Shown here piece by piece: positions 37,570 to 64,000 of a DNA stretch of 64,000 bases; position 1 is the stretch's first letter, and each line of letters starts with the position of its first letter. The stretch comes from Albula goreensis (lineage: Eukaryota; Chordata; Actinopteri; Albuliformes; Albulidae): positions 676,001-740,000 of the forward strand of contig CM040756.1 in NCBI GenBank assembly GCA_022829145.1, read 5' to 3'. The position numbers and the translations under genes are program-made. The notes beneath the pieces were generated by a model that made no database searches, was not told the origin of the DNA, and saw only the letters and a program-made list of their open reading frames with translations.

Positions 37570-37979
37570 GCGAGTGAGAGCCAATCAGAGGGCAGAATGG
37601 GGGGGGGCAGGCAAGCGCTGGGGCAGCGCACAGCAGAGAGGACTAAACGCCGTCCCGATACAACGCAACACAGGGGCTCTGCAACAAACTTCCCCTGCTA
37701 GCACTAACGCTAACACAGCCACGCCGAAGACCTGCCCTCCTCTCCCTCTTCCTATTCCTCCCTCTATAGCCCTGGGCCCAGGGTGTGTGTGTGTGTGTGT
37801 GTGTACTCAGCATGTGTCAGCACAGGCTGTGGACTAGCCCTCTTGGGAGGAGGGGGAAAGGCGTGTGTGCTTAAGGGAAGAGGGAAGCGGCCGTGCCTCA
37901 CCGCCCATGGAGGATAACCCCTGCAGGACTCTGCTGTGATTCCGGTGCCTTGTTTTTACCCACAATTCCTGGTGGCAGC
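37570..37979 (+). promoter_or_regulatory. Candidate promoter / 5' UTR for fryl first exon 1b
   Basis: A plus-strand CCAAT box (CCAATCAG at 37581) lies 400 bp before the ATG at 37980. A GA tract (37485-37512) and a TG tract (37785-37803) flank it. The stretch 37600-37780 is unique, moderately GC-rich and could be first-exon 5' UTR. No TATA box. Confidence 0.35.

Positions 37980-64000
<26,021 letters not shown>

Overview
This window is nuclear DNA of a ray-finned (teleost-type) fish. The evidence is: split genes with GT-AG introns, vertebrate-specific proteins, a tRNA-derived SINE with a fish V-SINE-like tail, a fish-type PRY-SPRY (B30.2) fragment, and very abundant CA/TG microsatellites. No bacterial or viral genes are present. 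Nearly all of the long open frames lie inside tandem repeats and are not genes.

Four gene loci can be supported. From left to right: (1) positions 2-2020, plus strand, the C-terminal part of a large low-complexity protein that I cannot name with confidence; position and orientation suggest an lrrc66-like gene. (2) Positions 4325-10889, minus strand, dcun1d4, a cullin neddylation co-factor; eleven coding exons are reconstructed here. (3) Positions 17171-20788, minus strand, ociad1, an OCIA-domain membrane protein; eight coding exons. (4) The right half of the window, plus strand, the 5' part of fryl (furry-like). Fifteen coding exons are placed between 37980 and 63857, plus one alternative first exon at 35146, and the gene runs off the right edge. 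A degraded PRY-SPRY fragment lies between dcun1d4 and ociad1. ociad1 and fryl are divergent. Order and relative orientation match the human FRYL - OCIAD1 - (centromere) - DCUN1D4 - LRRC66 arrangement as I remember it.

The genes are not an operon and have unrelated roles: protein modification (dcun1d4), mitochondrial/endosomal membrane biology (ociad1), and a giant HEAT/ARM-like scaffold for NDR-kinase and transcriptional processes (fryl).

The striking property is the density of minisatellites. More than fifteen separate tandem arrays with unit lengths from 6 to 60 bp occupy much of the introns, above all in fryl. Several touch splice sites: a 2.3-kb, 36-bp array ends 7 bp before a fryl acceptor; a 25-bp array and a 34-bp array carry an acceptor-like CAG or TAG in nearly every unit; and a 65-bp tandem duplication at the right edge includes the start of a conserved fryl exon. 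Coding sequence is affected too: a 16-residue repeat is expanded in ociad1 exon 6, and a 16-residue repeat occurs in the left-edge protein. The other main observations are two alternative fryl first exons with matching splice phase and an in-frame 45-nt fryl microexon. I found no previously undescribed gene system beyond these.
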